Assembly (NCBI RefSeq): GCF_017599305.1
Contig: NZ_JAGFWR010000007.1
Span: forward strand, 1-64,000
DNA length: 64,000 nt
Direction of reading: 5' to 3'
From: Micromonospora antibiotica
Lineage (GTDB): Bacteria; Actinomycetota; Actinomycetes; Mycobacteriales; Micromonosporaceae
Shown: piece after piece, positions 39,654-49,107 of the stretch
Layout of the letters: every line of letters starts with the position of its first letter
Numbering within the stretch: position 1 is the first letter of the stretch
The notes under the pieces: generated by a model
The model's database searches: none
Told to the model about the DNA's origin: nothing
Seen by the model: the letters and a program-made list of their open reading frames with translations, nothing else
Position numbers and translations under genes: made by a program

Positions 39654-39679
39654 CGGTCGAGCCTATCCACCCCACGTGG

Positions 39680-40300
39680 TCAGCCGACCTCGCAGACCCA
39701 CCAACCCGTCTTCCGTACCACGGTGAACCGCAACGGCTGCTCGGCGATCTTCTCGTCGGCGGTGGTCAGGGTGAGCTTGGTGGAGACGGTGGCCCGGTCA
39801 CCGTTCTGGCTGTCGACGGTCGGGCTGGACCAGCGGAACCGGGGGTTGGTGTAGAGGGTGGCGTACTTCTGCACCTCGGCGACCTTCGCGCTGATCTTCT
39901 GTTGGTCGCGCGACTCCGCGCAGACGAAGTTGGCCGCCCTGCCGGCGTCCCGGTCCTGGTAGACGGCGGTGAGGAAACCGTCAACCGCCACCGTCGGCTC
40001 CCGGGCGCCCTCGCCGCCCTCGGCGTCGCGCAGGGTCAGGAAGGCGAGCGTTCCGCCACCACCGCAGAGCACGACGGCCGCGAGCAGCGCGAGCGAGGCG
40101 ACCAGCACGCCCCGCCGTCGCGTGGGGGCCGGTGTCCGGTACGCCGGGTAGCCCGCCGGTGTCGGCGTGGCGGCGCCGGACGGGGAGGTGCCGGGCGTGG
40201 AGGTGCCGGGGGCGGTGGTACCGCCCGGGTCGGGTTGGTCCTGCCGTGGCGTCGGCACGCCCGGCGATCCGCTCGCGCCACCGAACGGTGGATGGGTCAT
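39680..40300 (-). CDS. Hypothetical membrane protein
   Basis: A 206-aa protein. Residues 1-63 are Pro/Thr/Gly-rich cytoplasmic sequence, then one membrane helix (GVLVASLALLAAVVLC), then an extracytoplasmic domain (TVAVDGFLTAVYQDRDAGRA, FVCAESRDQQ) of the DUF4878 / SnoaL-like mould with a Cys pair (ending WWVCEVG). Such proteins are common in actinomycetes; the function is unknown. Its stop is 26 bp from the end of the Rv3679-like gene, on the same strand. Confidence 0.78.
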   Translation of the reverse strand: MTHPPFGGASGSPGVPTPRQDQPDPGGTTAPGTSTPGTSPSGAATPTPAGYPAYRTPAPTRRRGVLVASLALLAAVVLCGGGGTLAFLTLRDAEGGEGAREPTVAVDGFLTAVYQDRDAGRAANFVCAESRDQQKISAKVAEVQKYATLYTNPRFRWSSPTVDSQNGDRATVSTKLTLTTADEKIAEQPLRFTVVRKTGWWVCEVG

Positions 40301-40627
40301 GTGGTCCCCCGGGGGATGGGGCGCCGTCGCCGCCCCTGGCGACGACGCGGGTACGGGCGCGGCGGGCGACCCCTGATCGCCCGTCCGAGGCGCAAGGGTA
40401 ACGGTCGATGGGCGGCGCGTGGCGGACTGCTCACGACCTGCGGTGGGTCGCGATCGCTTTCCGGACCAAGCGTCTGTCGCATATGTGACTTTGGGTGATC
40501 GATCGTGCGCGTCCCGTTGTCCCCCGCCCCGGCCGGGTCCTACGTTCGTCCGGGTGTGGGGGAGCGGTTCGGGTCGGCGCCCGGTCCGGACGGCGGTCAT
40601 TCACGGTACGAGGCCGGAGGCAGGTAC
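40301..40627. other. 327-bp divergent intergenic region
   Basis: No gene or strong hairpin is visible. An AT-rich catatgtgactttggg stretch around 40479-40494 is the most promoter-like sequence, but I cannot pair a convincing -35/-10. Confidence 0.35.
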
Positions 40628-41110
40628 ATGCGCGACGCGGAGAACATCTCCCGGGCCCACTTCTCACCAGGAGACCGGGGGAGGCGGGGCGGTTCGCCCG
40701 GAGACGCGGACGGGTCGGGTGGTTCACTGCCGATGAACGAGCGGTCCTACCGGCGCTGCGCCGAACCGTCCGAGGTGCTGCGGATCCTCGGCCGCCCCGG
40801 TGACCGGGGCCGGGACGACGAGGAGCCCGGCTACGTCATCCACCTGCCGATCCGGGTGGCCGACCTGACGGCGGCCACCGCCCTGGCCGGCACCGTGGCC
40901 ACCTCGCTCGGCTTCCTGGTCGAACTGGACGCCGGCGAGACCACCGTCTCCACCGTCGACGACCAGAACAACCGGCACCGGGTCTTCTGCGACCTGCTGC
41001 TGCCCGACCGGTCCCGTTGCCCCCAGCCGTACGACCACACCGGGCAGTGCGGCGAGCTGCCCGCCGCCCCGGAGCAGCGTCCCGCGCCCCGACCCTCACC
41101 CGGACCGTAG
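40628..41110 (+). CDS. Hypothetical protein
   Basis: A 160-aa product if ATG 40628 (after ggaggcagg) is used; ATG 40733 would give 125 aa. Residues 70-130 look folded: GYVIHLPIRVADLTAATALA, then GFLVELDAGETTVSTVDD. Conserved Cys residues follow (RHRVFCDLLL, RCPQPYDHTGQCGE), possibly for metal. Unrecognised family. It precedes the DUF4177-RidA genes on the same strand. Confidence 0.65.
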   Translation: MRDAENISRAHFSPGDRGRRGGSPGDADGSGGSLPMNERSYRRCAEPSEVLRILGRPGDRGRDDEEPGYVIHLPIRVADLTAATALAGTVATSLGFLVELDAGETTVSTVDDQNNRHRVFCDLLLPDRSRCPQPYDHTGQCGELPAAPEQRPAPRPSPGP

Positions 41111-41154
41111 GCTGTCGGCGGAACATCCACGTCAGGCAAGGGAGCCTTCCACCG

Positions 41155-41310
41155 ATGCAGAAGTGGGAATACGCCACGGTCCCGCTGCTGGTCCACGCGA
41201 CCAAGCAGATCCTCGACAACTGGGGTGAGGACGGCTGGGAACTCGTCGCCGTGATCCCCGGCCCGAACCCGGACCAGTTGGTCGCGTACCTCAAGCGCCC
41301 CAAGGGCTGA
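41155..41310 (+). CDS. DUF4177 small protein
   Basis: A 51-aa protein beginning MQKWEYATVPLL, continuing NWGEDGWELVAVIPG and ending VAYLKRPKG, the compact DUF4177 pattern. It is the counterpart of the tiny gene found beside the RidA gene in Mycobacterium (Rv3678A). Its gene is 10 bp upstream of RidA, hence the same transcript. Function unknown. Confidence 0.88.
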   Translation: MQKWEYATVPLLVHATKQILDNWGEDGWELVAVIPGPNPDQLVAYLKRPKG

Positions 41311-41320
41311 GGGCCCGACG

Positions 41321-41782
41321 ATGAGCAACGGACCCCACGCCAAGCTCGCCGAGCTGGGCCTGGCCCTGCCCGACGTGGTGCCGCCGGTGGCCAGCTACGT
41401 CCCGGCGGTGCAGTCCGGCCAGCACGTCTACGTCTCCGGTCAGCTGCCGGTGGTCGAGGGCAAGCTGCTCGCCACCGGCCAGGTCGGCGCGGGTGTCTCG
41501 CCCGAGCAGGCCAAGGATCTCGCCGAGCGGTGCGCGCTGAACGCCCTCGCCGCCGTCGATTCGCTGGTCGGCCTGGAGAACATCGTCAAGATCGTGAAGC
41601 TGACCGGCTTCGTGGCCTCGGCACCGGGCTTCCACGGCCAGCCGGCCGTGATCAACGGGGCCTCCGACCTGCTCGGCGCGGTCTTCGGGGAGGCCGGCCG
41701 GCACGCCCGCTCCGCCGTCGGGGTGGCGGAGCTGCCGCTGGACTCCCCGGTCGAGGTCGAACTGATCGTCGAGGTCGGCTGA
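41321..41782 (+). CDS. RidA-family protein
   Basis: A 153-aa member of the YjgF/RidA family, which hydrolyses reactive enamines and imines. Conserved strand-turn elements are HVYVSGQLPVVEG, a core helix LAAVDSLVGLENIVKIVKLTG, and a C-terminal SAVGVAELPLDSPVEVEL. The Arg that binds carboxylates in archetypal RidA aligns with RSAVGVAELP. Equivalent to Rv3678c in the conserved block. Confidence 0.92.
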   Translation: MSNGPHAKLAELGLALPDVVPPVASYVPAVQSGQHVYVSGQLPVVEGKLLATGQVGAGVSPEQAKDLAERCALNALAAVDSLVGLENIVKIVKLTGFVASAPGFHGQPAVINGASDLLGAVFGEAGRHARSAVGVAELPLDSPVEVELIVEVG

Positions 41783-41930
41783 CCGCACCGCCCCCACCGC
41801 CGCCCGCCGGCCCGGCGTACACCACGATCCGGGCCGGTCGGCCGGCGGAAAGCCGCGAACGGCCACGAACCGGGTACGCCGGTTCCGCAAGATCGTGGGG
41901 AGTGGCGCGCGGGGTCGTACGATCGCAGCC

Positions 41931-42731
41931 ATGACCGGGCATGTGACGGCACCACCGGCCGCGCTGGCCGACCGGCTGCCGGACTGGGTGACGTTGCTGC
42001 GCGCCCCCAACCCTGGGCCGATGACCCTGGAAGGCACCAACACCTGGGTGCTACGCGCCCCGGGTGCGCCGCACGCGGTCGTCGTCGACCCCGGCCCGGC
42101 CGACGAGGCACACCTGGCCGCCGTGGCGGCGTCGGGACCGATCGGGTTCGTACTGATCACCCACGGGCACCCCGACCACACCGAGGGCGCCCCCCGGCTG
42201 AGTGAACTGCTCGGCGGGGCACCCGTGCTCGCCGTCGACCCCGCGCACACCATCGGCGGCCCGCCACTGACCGGGGCGGGTACGCAGCTCGGCGGGACCG
42301 GGCTGGACATCGACCTGGTCGACACCCCCGGGCACACCGCCGACTCGGTCTGCTTCCGGGTGTCGTACGGCACCGAGCAGGTGGTGCTGACCGGGGACAC
42401 CATCCTCGGCCGGGGCACCACCGTCGTCGCCCACCCCGACGGGCACCTCGGCGACTACCTGACCAGCCTGGAGCGGCTCTCGGCGTACCAGGGGATCCCG
42501 GCGCTGCCGGGGCATGGCCCGGCGCTGGCCGACTGCGGTGCGGCGGCCGACTTCTACCTGGCCCACCGCCGGGCCCGTCTCGACCAGGTGCGGGCCGCCG
42601 TCGACGCGGGCGCGCGCACCGCGGCCGAGGTGGTGGCGACGGTCTACGCCGACGTGGACCGGTCGCTGTGGTGGGCCGCCGAGTGGTCGGTCCGCGCCCA
42701 ACTCGAACACCTCGGAGTGGAGCAGCCGTGA
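41931..42731 (+). CDS. Metallo-beta-lactamase fold hydrolase
   Basis: A 266-aa hydrolase. The metal motif THGHPDH is near residue 78, with GHTADSVCF and LTGDTILGRG supplying further ligands, and GHGPALADC near the C-terminus. ATG 41931 is the first start with a sensible N-terminus. It belongs to the group also called endoribonuclease LACTB2-like, and corresponds to Rv3677c. The stop overlaps the cyclase gene by 4 bases. Confidence 0.92.
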   Translation: MTGHVTAPPAALADRLPDWVTLLRAPNPGPMTLEGTNTWVLRAPGAPHAVVVDPGPADEAHLAAVAASGPIGFVLITHGHPDHTEGAPRLSELLGGAPVLAVDPAHTIGGPPLTGAGTQLGGTGLDIDLVDTPGHTADSVCFRVSYGTEQVVLTGDTILGRGTTVVAHPDGHLGDYLTSLERLSAYQGIPALPGHGPALADCGAAADFYLAHRRARLDQVRAAVDAGARTAAEVVATVYADVDRSLWWAAEWSVRAQLEHLGVEQP

Positions 42732-45700
42732 CCTGCCCGGTGTGCGGCACGCTCGCCGTCCCGGGCGCGCGGTTCTGCCACAACTGCGGGGCGGCACTGC
42801 CGGCCGCCGCCACCCTGCCGACCGCCGAGCGCCGGGTGGTCACCGTGCTCTTCGGTGACCTGTCCGAGTTCACCTCGTGGTCGGAGGACCTCGACCCGGA
42901 ACGTGTCGGTGCCGTCACCGACCGGGTGCTCGCCGCGCTCGCCGGTGCGGTGAAGACGTTCGGTGGGCACGTCGACAAACTCACCGGCGACGGGATCATG
43001 GCGGTCTTCGGTGCCCCGGTGGCCCACGAGGACGACGCCGAGCGGGCCGTCCGGGCCGCCCTGTCGATGCAGCGGGCCGTGCGCCGGGTCCTCGACGACG
43101 AACGCGGCGGCGGCGCACCGCTCGGCCTGCGGGTCGGGCTGAACACCGGCGACGTGATCGCCGGCATCCAGGCCGCCATCGAGTACACGGTCATCGGGGA
43201 CACGGTGAACACCGCCGCCCGGCTCGCCGACGCCGCCGCCGTCGGCGCGATCTACGCCGGTGCCCGGACCTCCTCGGCCACCCGGCACGTCGCCTCCTGG
43301 CGGGTGCTGCGCCCGCTGCGGCTCAAGGGCAAGCGCGAGCCGGTCGAGGCGTACGAGCTGCTGGGTCTGCTGGACGCCCCGGGCACCCGGTCGGGGCTCG
43401 GCGACGAGGCCCCCTTCGTCGGGCGGGAGACCGAGATCGGCCGGGTCGCCGGCCGGCTCGCCGAGGTGATCGACCGGGGCGAACCCCGGGTGCTGCTGAT
43501 GACCGCCGAGGCGGGGATCGGCAAGTCCCGGTTCGCCGCCGAGGTGGAACGCCTCGCCGCCGGCTACGACGTCGGCGCCGGCCGGTACGCCGCGCACAGC
43601 GGGGCCCGGGTGCTCTCGGTCCGCTGCGCCGCCTTCGGTGAGCGGCGTCGGCTGGCCCCGCTGGCCGACCTGGTCCGGGCCGCCGTCGGCCTGCCCAGCG
43701 ACACCTCCACCGCGCTCACCCGGCCGGCCGTCGAGGAGCGGCTGCGCCGGCTCGGTCAACGGCTCGGCCGGCTGCGTACCGAGGTACCGCCGATCGCCGC
43801 TGACCAGCTGCTGGCGCTGCTGGGCTACGCCGAACTGCCCGGCAACGCGGGTGACCAGGGCGGCTGGGGGGCGACCCCGCCGGCCGCCGACGCCGAGGCG
43901 GTGCCGGTCGCGGTGGCCGGGCTGCTCAGCGCGCTGGCCGCCGAGGCGCCGCTGGTGATCGTGGTCGACGACCTGCACGACGCCACCGGCGAGACGATCG
44001 CCGCCCTCGGCGCCACCCTGTCCCGGCTCACCGGCCCGGTCCTGGTGATGCTGCTGGGCCGACCGGAGCTGGTCCGGACCGCCGGGACGTTGACCTGGAT
44101 CGCCGACGCCGAGGTGCAACCGTTGCCGCCGCTGCGCGGCGCGGACGCCTCCCGCCTGCTCACCAGCTATCTCAACGGCGGCAGGCTGCCCCAGGCCGAC
44201 GCCGACCGGTTGCTCGCGACCGCCCAGGGCAACGCCTTCTACCTGGCCGAACTGGTCACCCTGCTGCGGGAGCGGGGAGCACTGACCGCTGGCCCGGACG
44301 GCGGCTGGCGGTTGGTGCCCGGCTCGCTGGGCAGCCGGCTGCTCTCCCGGGACCTCGCCGCCGTGCTCGCCGCCCGCATCGACGCCCTCCCGCCGGAGGC
44401 CCGGTCAGCGCTGCGCGACGCCGCCGTGGTCGGTGACGCGGTGCCCACCGGCGCGTTGGAGGCGCTGCGCGAGCAGCGGGCCGGGCGGGACGGCCGGCCC
44501 GCCGCGGTGGCCGCCGTCGAGCTGGAACGGGCCGTCGAGGAGTTGCTGCAACGCCGGATGCTGCACCGCACCCGGACCGGTTTCGCGTTCGCCACCCCCC
44601 TGATGCGCGAGGCCGCCTACGCCGGGGTGAGCAAGGCGGAGCTGGCCGAACGGCACGCCGCACTGGCCCGCTGGGCCACCGGTGACCCGGCGGCGTCGGT
44701 CGCCGCACCCGGGGGGTTCACCGACGCCGCCCGGGACGACTTCGTGGCCGAGCAGGTCGAGCGGGCCGCCGCCCTCGCCGACGCGGTCAAGCTCCGCCCC
44801 GACTCGCCGGCCCGGACGGTCGCCGGGTTGGGGGTGGCCGCCCTGGGCCGGGCCGCCCGCCGGGCGTTGCAGGCCGGTGAGCCGGCACTGGCCGTCGAGC
44901 ACGCCGAACGCGCCACCGACCTGGCCCGCGAGGGGGTGCCCCCGGCCGACCGGGTCGCGCACGCCCGGGCGCTGCTCCAGGTCGGTCGGGTCGGCGACGC
45001 GTTGGCCTTCGCCGAGAAGATCGCCGCCAACGCCGGTGACGACGCCGGCACCCGGGCCAGCGCCCTGCTGCTCGCCGGCCAGGCCCACCAGACGCAGGGC
45101 GACCAGGGGCGCGCGGTGGCCTGCTGGGAGGAGGCGTTGCAGGTGGCCACCGCCGGGGAGGTGACCAACCTGCGGGCCTCGGCCATGCGCCGGCTCGGGA
45201 TGGCCGACTTCGTCGCCGGTCGACTCGGTCAGGCGAGCAGCCGGCTCGCCGCGTCCTACCAGATCAGCCTCGCCGCGAAGGACCTGCGGGGGCAGGCCTG
45301 GGCGTTGCAGAACCTGGCCTGGGTCACCACCACCCGGGGGGACTTCGCCGGCACCGACGCGGTGCTCGGTCGGGCCGCCCGGCTCTTCGCCGAGCTGAAG
45401 GACCCGTACGGGCGGGCCTGGCTGCGCGGCACCACCGCCTTCGCCCGGCTGCTGGCCGGCCGGCTGGGGGAGGCCTGCCGGCTGGCCGGGATCTTCCTGC
45501 CGTTCGGGGAACGCGTCGGCGAGGCGTGGGCGGTGGGCACGTTACGCGCGGTCGAGGCGTTCGCTGCGGCCGAGTTGGGCGAGGTGGCCGAGGCGGACCG
45601 GTCGGCCCGCCGGGCGTACCGGGACTTCGCGGCGGTCTCCGACGACTGGGGGCGCGGGTTCGCGCTGGTCGTCCGGGGGGTGGTGGCGCGGGGGCTGGGC

Positions 45701-46300
45701 GAGCCGGAGCACGCCGCCGACCTGTTCACCGACGCCCTGGCGTACGCCGGTCGGACGTCGCATCCGCTGCTGACCGGGATGGCCGGCACGCTGCGCGGGT
45801 TCGTGGCGTTGGACATGGGCGACTGCGAGACCGCCGAGCGGGACGCCCGTGCGGTGCTGACCGCCGTCGAACCGCACAACCCGCAGGCCCCGGCGCAGGC
45901 CGCGCCCCGGGTGCTGCTCGCCACCGCCCGGCTCGCCGCCGGGGACCCCGCCACCGCGGTCGGGTTGCTCGCCCCGGTGGCGACGACCGCCGCGAAGACA
46001 CCGACGCTGCTCTTCTCCCGCCGGCAGACCCTGGCCCGGTACGCTTCCGCGCTGCTCGCCCACGGTCAGTCGGAGCAGGCGTTGGACTGGGCCCGGCGGG
46101 CGGTCGCCGCCCCGGCGGAGGACGTCCGCAGTCAGGTGATCGGCGCGGGGGTGCTGGCCGAGGCGTTGGCGGTATGCGGGCACCCGGTGGAGGCGGCGGC
46201 CAGCGCGCAGGAGGCGGTCCGGCTGGCGTACGCGACCGAGCAGCGCAGCGAGCGGGCCAGCGCCGACGCCCTGGCGGCCCGGCTGGCCGGCGGGGTCTGA
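42728..46300 (+). CDS. Adenylate/guanylate cyclase-ATPase-TPR protein
   Basis: A 1190-aa multidomain protein from GTG 42728. Order: N-terminal zinc ribbon (CPVCGTLAVPGARFCHNCG), class III cyclase domain about 35-190, then a STAND/AAA-type P-loop ATPase (Walker A AEAGIGKSRF near 260; Walker B-like VIVVDDLHD) and C-terminal helical TPR-like repeats. Cyclase metal aspartates are in LFGDLSEFTS and LTGDGIMAVF, and the transition-state N-x3-R is IGDTVNTAAR. It looks active and could make cAMP; crp lies 15 kb away. It starts in the metallo-beta-lactamase fold gene's stop codon. Confidence 0.92.
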   Translation: MTCPVCGTLAVPGARFCHNCGAALPAAATLPTAERRVVTVLFGDLSEFTSWSEDLDPERVGAVTDRVLAALAGAVKTFGGHVDKLTGDGIMAVFGAPVAHEDDAERAVRAALSMQRAVRRVLDDERGGGAPLGLRVGLNTGDVIAGIQAAIEYTVIGDTVNTAARLADAAAVGAIYAGARTSSATRHVASWRVLRPLRLKGKREPVEAYELLGLLDAPGTRSGLGDEAPFVGRETEIGRVAGRLAEVIDRGEPRVLLMTAEAGIGKSRFAAEVERLAAGYDVGAGRYAAHSGARVLSVRCAAFGERRRLAPLADLVRAAVGLPSDTSTALTRPAVEERLRRLGQRLGRLRTEVPPIAADQLLALLGYAELPGNAGDQGGWGATPPAADAEAVPVAVAGLLSALAAEAPLVIVVDDLHDATGETIAALGATLSRLTGPVLVMLLGRPELVRTAGTLTWIADAEVQPLPPLRGADASRLLTSYLNGGRLPQADADRLLATAQGNAFYLAELVTLLRERGALTAGPDGGWRLVPGSLGSRLLSRDLAAVLAARIDALPPEARSALRDAAVVGDAVPTGALEALREQRAGRDGRPAAVAAVELERAVEELLQRRMLHRTRTGFAFATPLMREAAYAGVSKAELAERHAALARWATGDPAASVAAPGGFTDAARDDFVAEQVERAAALADAVKLRPDSPARTVAGLGVAALGRAARRALQAGEPALAVEHAERATDLAREGVPPADRVAHARALLQVGRVGDALAFAEKIAANAGDDAGTRASALLLAGQAHQTQGDQGRAVACWEEALQVATAGEVTNLRASAMRRLGMADFVAGRLGQASSRLAASYQISLAAKDLRGQAWALQNLAWVTTTRGDFAGTDAVLGRAARLFAELKDPYGRAWLRGTTAFARLLAGRLGEACRLAGIFLPFGERVGEAWAVGTLRAVEAFAAAELGEVAEADRSARRAYRDFAAVSDDWGRGFALVVRGVVARGLGEPEHAADLFTDALAYAGRTSHPLLTGMAGTLRGFVALDMGDCETAERDARAVLTAVEPHNPQAPAQAAPRVLLATARLAAGDPATAVGLLAPVATTAAKTPTLLFSRRQTLARYASALLAHGQSEQALDWARRAVAAPAEDVRSQVIGAGVLAEALAVCGHPVEAAASAQEAVRLAYATEQRSERASADALAARLAGGV

Positions 46301-46452
46301 CCGGCCCCGCGTCGCGTCGTCGGCGGCGGGTCCGGCGTCGAAACGGTAGGTCTGTCGGTTACGGGGATGTGCGCGCATCGGCGGGGACGGTTAGCGTGTC
46401 ACTTCACGCGACCGCCCCTCGGTGCCGGTCGCGCCGTCAGGTGGGGGAACAG

Positions 46453-46971
46453 ATGAGGTTGCCGCGTTCGGGCGCCGGTTGGACGATCGCGGTCTTCGGT
46501 GTGCTGGCGGTGCTGCTCGGCGCGTTCGGGCTGGTGTGGCCGGAGGCGCAGTTGCGGATGCTCGGCTTCGAGGTGCCGCAGACCCGGGCGGCCGGCGACT
46601 ACACGGGCACGTTCCTCACCGCGTCCTCGATGGCGTCGTTCAACATGGGCGTCTACTACCTGCTGGCGGTGGCGACCGAGTGGCGGGCGTTCTACCGGTT
46701 CACGGTGGTCTTCCGGCTGGTCACCTTCACCGTCTTCACGCTGACCGTGCTGGCCGACGTGGCTCCGGACCGGTTCATCGGGGTGGCGCTGTGGGAGGGG
46801 GTGGGTGCGGTGGCGACGGCGCTCGGCCTGCGCTGGGACGCCCGTCGATCCACTGGTGCGGGCGGAAACGCTCCCATCTCGACAGCGTCCCAGGTCAGTG
46901 GGGTCTCCGGGGGTGCGTCGAGCGGGTCGGTCGCCGCCGGCCCGGCCGCTGCCGCCGGTACGGACCGCTGA
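46453..46971 (+). CDS. Hypothetical membrane protein
   Basis: A 172-aa protein from ATG 46453 (gggggaacag upstream). About four membrane helices are predicted within residues 8-130 (WTIAVFGVLAVLLGAFGLV; MGVYYLLAVA; RFTVVFRLVTFTVFTLTVL), and the last ~45 residues are Ser/Gly/Ala-rich. I recognise no family. It lies between the cyclase gene and the Ser/Thr kinase gene, on the same strand, 30 bp before the kinase. Confidence 0.75.
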   Translation: MRLPRSGAGWTIAVFGVLAVLLGAFGLVWPEAQLRMLGFEVPQTRAAGDYTGTFLTASSMASFNMGVYYLLAVATEWRAFYRFTVVFRLVTFTVFTLTVLADVAPDRFIGVALWEGVGAVATALGLRWDARRSTGAGGNAPISTASQVSGVSGGASSGSVAAGPAAAAGTDR

Positions 46972-47001
46972 GCGCCCCGGCGGAACGGGTATTTTCGAGC
47001 C

Positions 47002-48561
47002 GTGACCGAGACCCCGCCCGGCGCCTCCCGGCTGCCCAATGTGCCCGGTCTGACCGACTTGCAGGTCTTTGCCCGGGGCGGTTACGCCACCGTCTACCGG
47101 GCCACCCAGATCTCCGTCGGTCGGGAGGTCGCCGTCAAGGTGGAGAACCGCACCCTGGACAACGAACGCGACCAGGCCCGGTTCCTGCGCGAGGCGCGGG
47201 CCGCCGGCCGGATGTCCTCCCATCCGCACGTGGTGGACCTCTTCGACGTCGGGGTGACCGTCGACCAGCACCCCTACCTGATCATGGAGCTGTGTGACGG
47301 GTCGTACGCCGAACGGATGCGGACCTCGCCGCTCGACGCGTCCGAGACCCGTGACCTCGGCATCAAGATCGCCGACGCGTTGGCCCACTCGCACGCGGCC
47401 GGGGTGCTGCACCGCGACGTCAAGCCGGCCAACATCCTGCACTCGCACTTCAACTCGGCGGTGCTGGCCGACTTCGGGCTGGCCGTGCTGGCCGAGGCGC
47501 GGGACGCCTCGGTCACCCTGGAGGTGCTCACCCCGGCCTACGCGCCGCCGGAGATGTTCAACCACAGCCCGCCGTCACCGGCCGTCGACGTGTACGCCCT
47601 CTGCGCCACCCTCTACGCGGTGATGACCGGCCGGCCCCCGCGCTGGCAGTCCGAGCGCAACCCGAGCCTGGTCACCGTGCTGGAGTTGTTCCACCACCCG
47701 ATCCCCGACCTGCCCGGGGTGCCGACCGAACTGGTCGACGTGCTCCGCGCCGGGATGTCCAACGACCCCGACGCCCGCCCCTCCGCGCTCGAACTGCGCG
47801 ACCTGCTCACCGCGCTGCCCGTCGACCCGGCCCCCGCCCCGGTCAGCGGTGCGCCGGTCTCCGGCGGGCCCTCCACCGGCGGGTCCGGCGGCACCGGGCC
47901 GTACACCCTCGGGTGGACCACCGGTCAACCCGGGCGGATCACCGGCCAGCCGGCCCCCCGGCCGCCGGCCCAGGACGACCATCCGACCGTTGCGCACGGC
48001 GAGCGGCGGCGACGACGCTGGTTCTTCGGCGGGGCCGGGGTGCTCGCCCTGGCCGCCTCGGCGAGCGCCGGGGCGTGGGTCGCCGGCGGTGCGCCACCGG
48101 TGGCCGGGCCGACCGCCGCCCCGTCGACCGTGGGCTCGTCCAGCCCGGCCGCCCGCTGGGGCACCCTGCCCGGCTGCGCGGCCGACGGCACGGCCGCAAC
48201 CCTGCCGCCCGGTGCCCGGTGCGCCCCCGTGCTGGAGTGCTTCGGCCCGGTACGGCTACGCGGCGACCGGGCGGAGGCGCCGCAGGTCTCCTGCGAGGGG
48301 CGGCACACCTGGGAGACGTACGTGGAGGGTCAGTTGCCGGCCGCGCTGGCCCGGGCCGGACACGCCACGATCAGCGCCGACCCGACGGTCCGGTCGGTGT
48401 GCAACGCCCGCACGTTCCGGCTGACCAGCGGGATCGACTACGCCAACGGCTGGCGGCTGGAGGTGCTGCCGCCCGGCGAGACGGATCTCGACCGGACCTA
48501 CCGCTGTCTCGCCGGCCGGGGGGTCGACGCCCTGGTCGCCCCCACCCTCACTGGTCGCTGA
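47002..48561 (+). CDS. Receptor-type serine/threonine protein kinase
   Basis: A 519-aa Hanks-type kinase. Gly-rich loop FARGGYATVYRA, catalytic Lys in AVKVEN near residue 45, HRDVKPAN near 137, DFG near 157 and APPE. A Pro-rich juxtamembrane stretch leads to one helix (about 339-361) and an extracytoplasmic domain with Cys pairs (LPGCAADG, ARCAPVLECFG, VSCEGRHTW, SVCNARTF). There are no PASTA repeats, so its ligand differs from PknB. The stop overlaps the convergent gene by 14 bp. Confidence 0.92.
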   Translation: MTETPPGASRLPNVPGLTDLQVFARGGYATVYRATQISVGREVAVKVENRTLDNERDQARFLREARAAGRMSSHPHVVDLFDVGVTVDQHPYLIMELCDGSYAERMRTSPLDASETRDLGIKIADALAHSHAAGVLHRDVKPANILHSHFNSAVLADFGLAVLAEARDASVTLEVLTPAYAPPEMFNHSPPSPAVDVYALCATLYAVMTGRPPRWQSERNPSLVTVLELFHHPIPDLPGVPTELVDVLRAGMSNDPDARPSALELRDLLTALPVDPAPAPVSGAPVSGGPSTGGSGGTGPYTLGWTTGQPGRITGQPAPRPPAQDDHPTVAHGERRRRRWFFGGAGVLALAASASAGAWVAGGAPPVAGPTAAPSTVGSSSPAARWGTLPGCAADGTAATLPPGARCAPVLECFGPVRLRGDRAEAPQVSCEGRHTWETYVEGQLPAALARAGHATISADPTVRSVCNARTFRLTSGIDYANGWRLEVLPPGETDLDRTYRCLAGRGVDALVAPTLTGR

Positions 48562-48874
48562 CCTCGCGCATCCGGTGCAGCCGGCTCAGCACCGCCGCGC
48601 TGTCCAACGCGTCGAGGGTGTCCGCGTCGAGGAACGAGCCCGGTTCCAGGTGCCCCGGCGAGGGCGGCACGGCCGGTGTCTCCTCGTGGTCGCGTTCGCG
48701 CAACGCGGCCAGCGCGGTGCCGGTCACCGTCGCGAAGAGGACCCCGAGCAGGGCCAGCCCCACCGTCAGGATGCCGGCGGGATGCCGGAACACCAACGCC
48801 ACCAGCACCGCGCCGGTCGCCAGCCCCGCGACCACCGCCACGGTCCGCGCGTCCGGCTTCAGGAATCGGCTCAC
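48548..48874 (-). CDS. Hypothetical small membrane protein
   Basis: A 108-aa product (GTG 48874). Two predicted helices (ARTVAVVAGLATGAVLVALVF and TVGLALLGVLFATVTGTAL) separated by a short turn, then a charged cytoplasmic tail (LDADTLDALDSAAVLSRL). It is convergent with the receptor kinase gene. No recognised domain. Confidence 0.7.
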   Translation of the reverse strand: MSRFLKPDARTVAVVAGLATGAVLVALVFRHPAGILTVGLALLGVLFATVTGTALAALRERDHEETPAVPPSPGHLEPGSFLDADTLDALDSAAVLSRLHRMREVSDQ

Positions 48875-49107
48875 CTGACAAGCATGGCCTGAACGGGCGC
48901 GCTGTCAAACCATACGGCTCGGTGTGGTTGACCGTTCTGCCTAGAGTGACGAAACGCCGGAAGACGGTCCCCGCCCTCCGCCCTGCTCCCGCCTTCCGGT
49001 CGGGTGGGCGTCGCGGCGGACGACCCGCCACCGGTGCGGCGCGACCGAGATGGACCGGAACGGCTACCCTCGGTGTCCCCCAGGCTGTCCGTCAGCGAGG
49101 TGCGCCG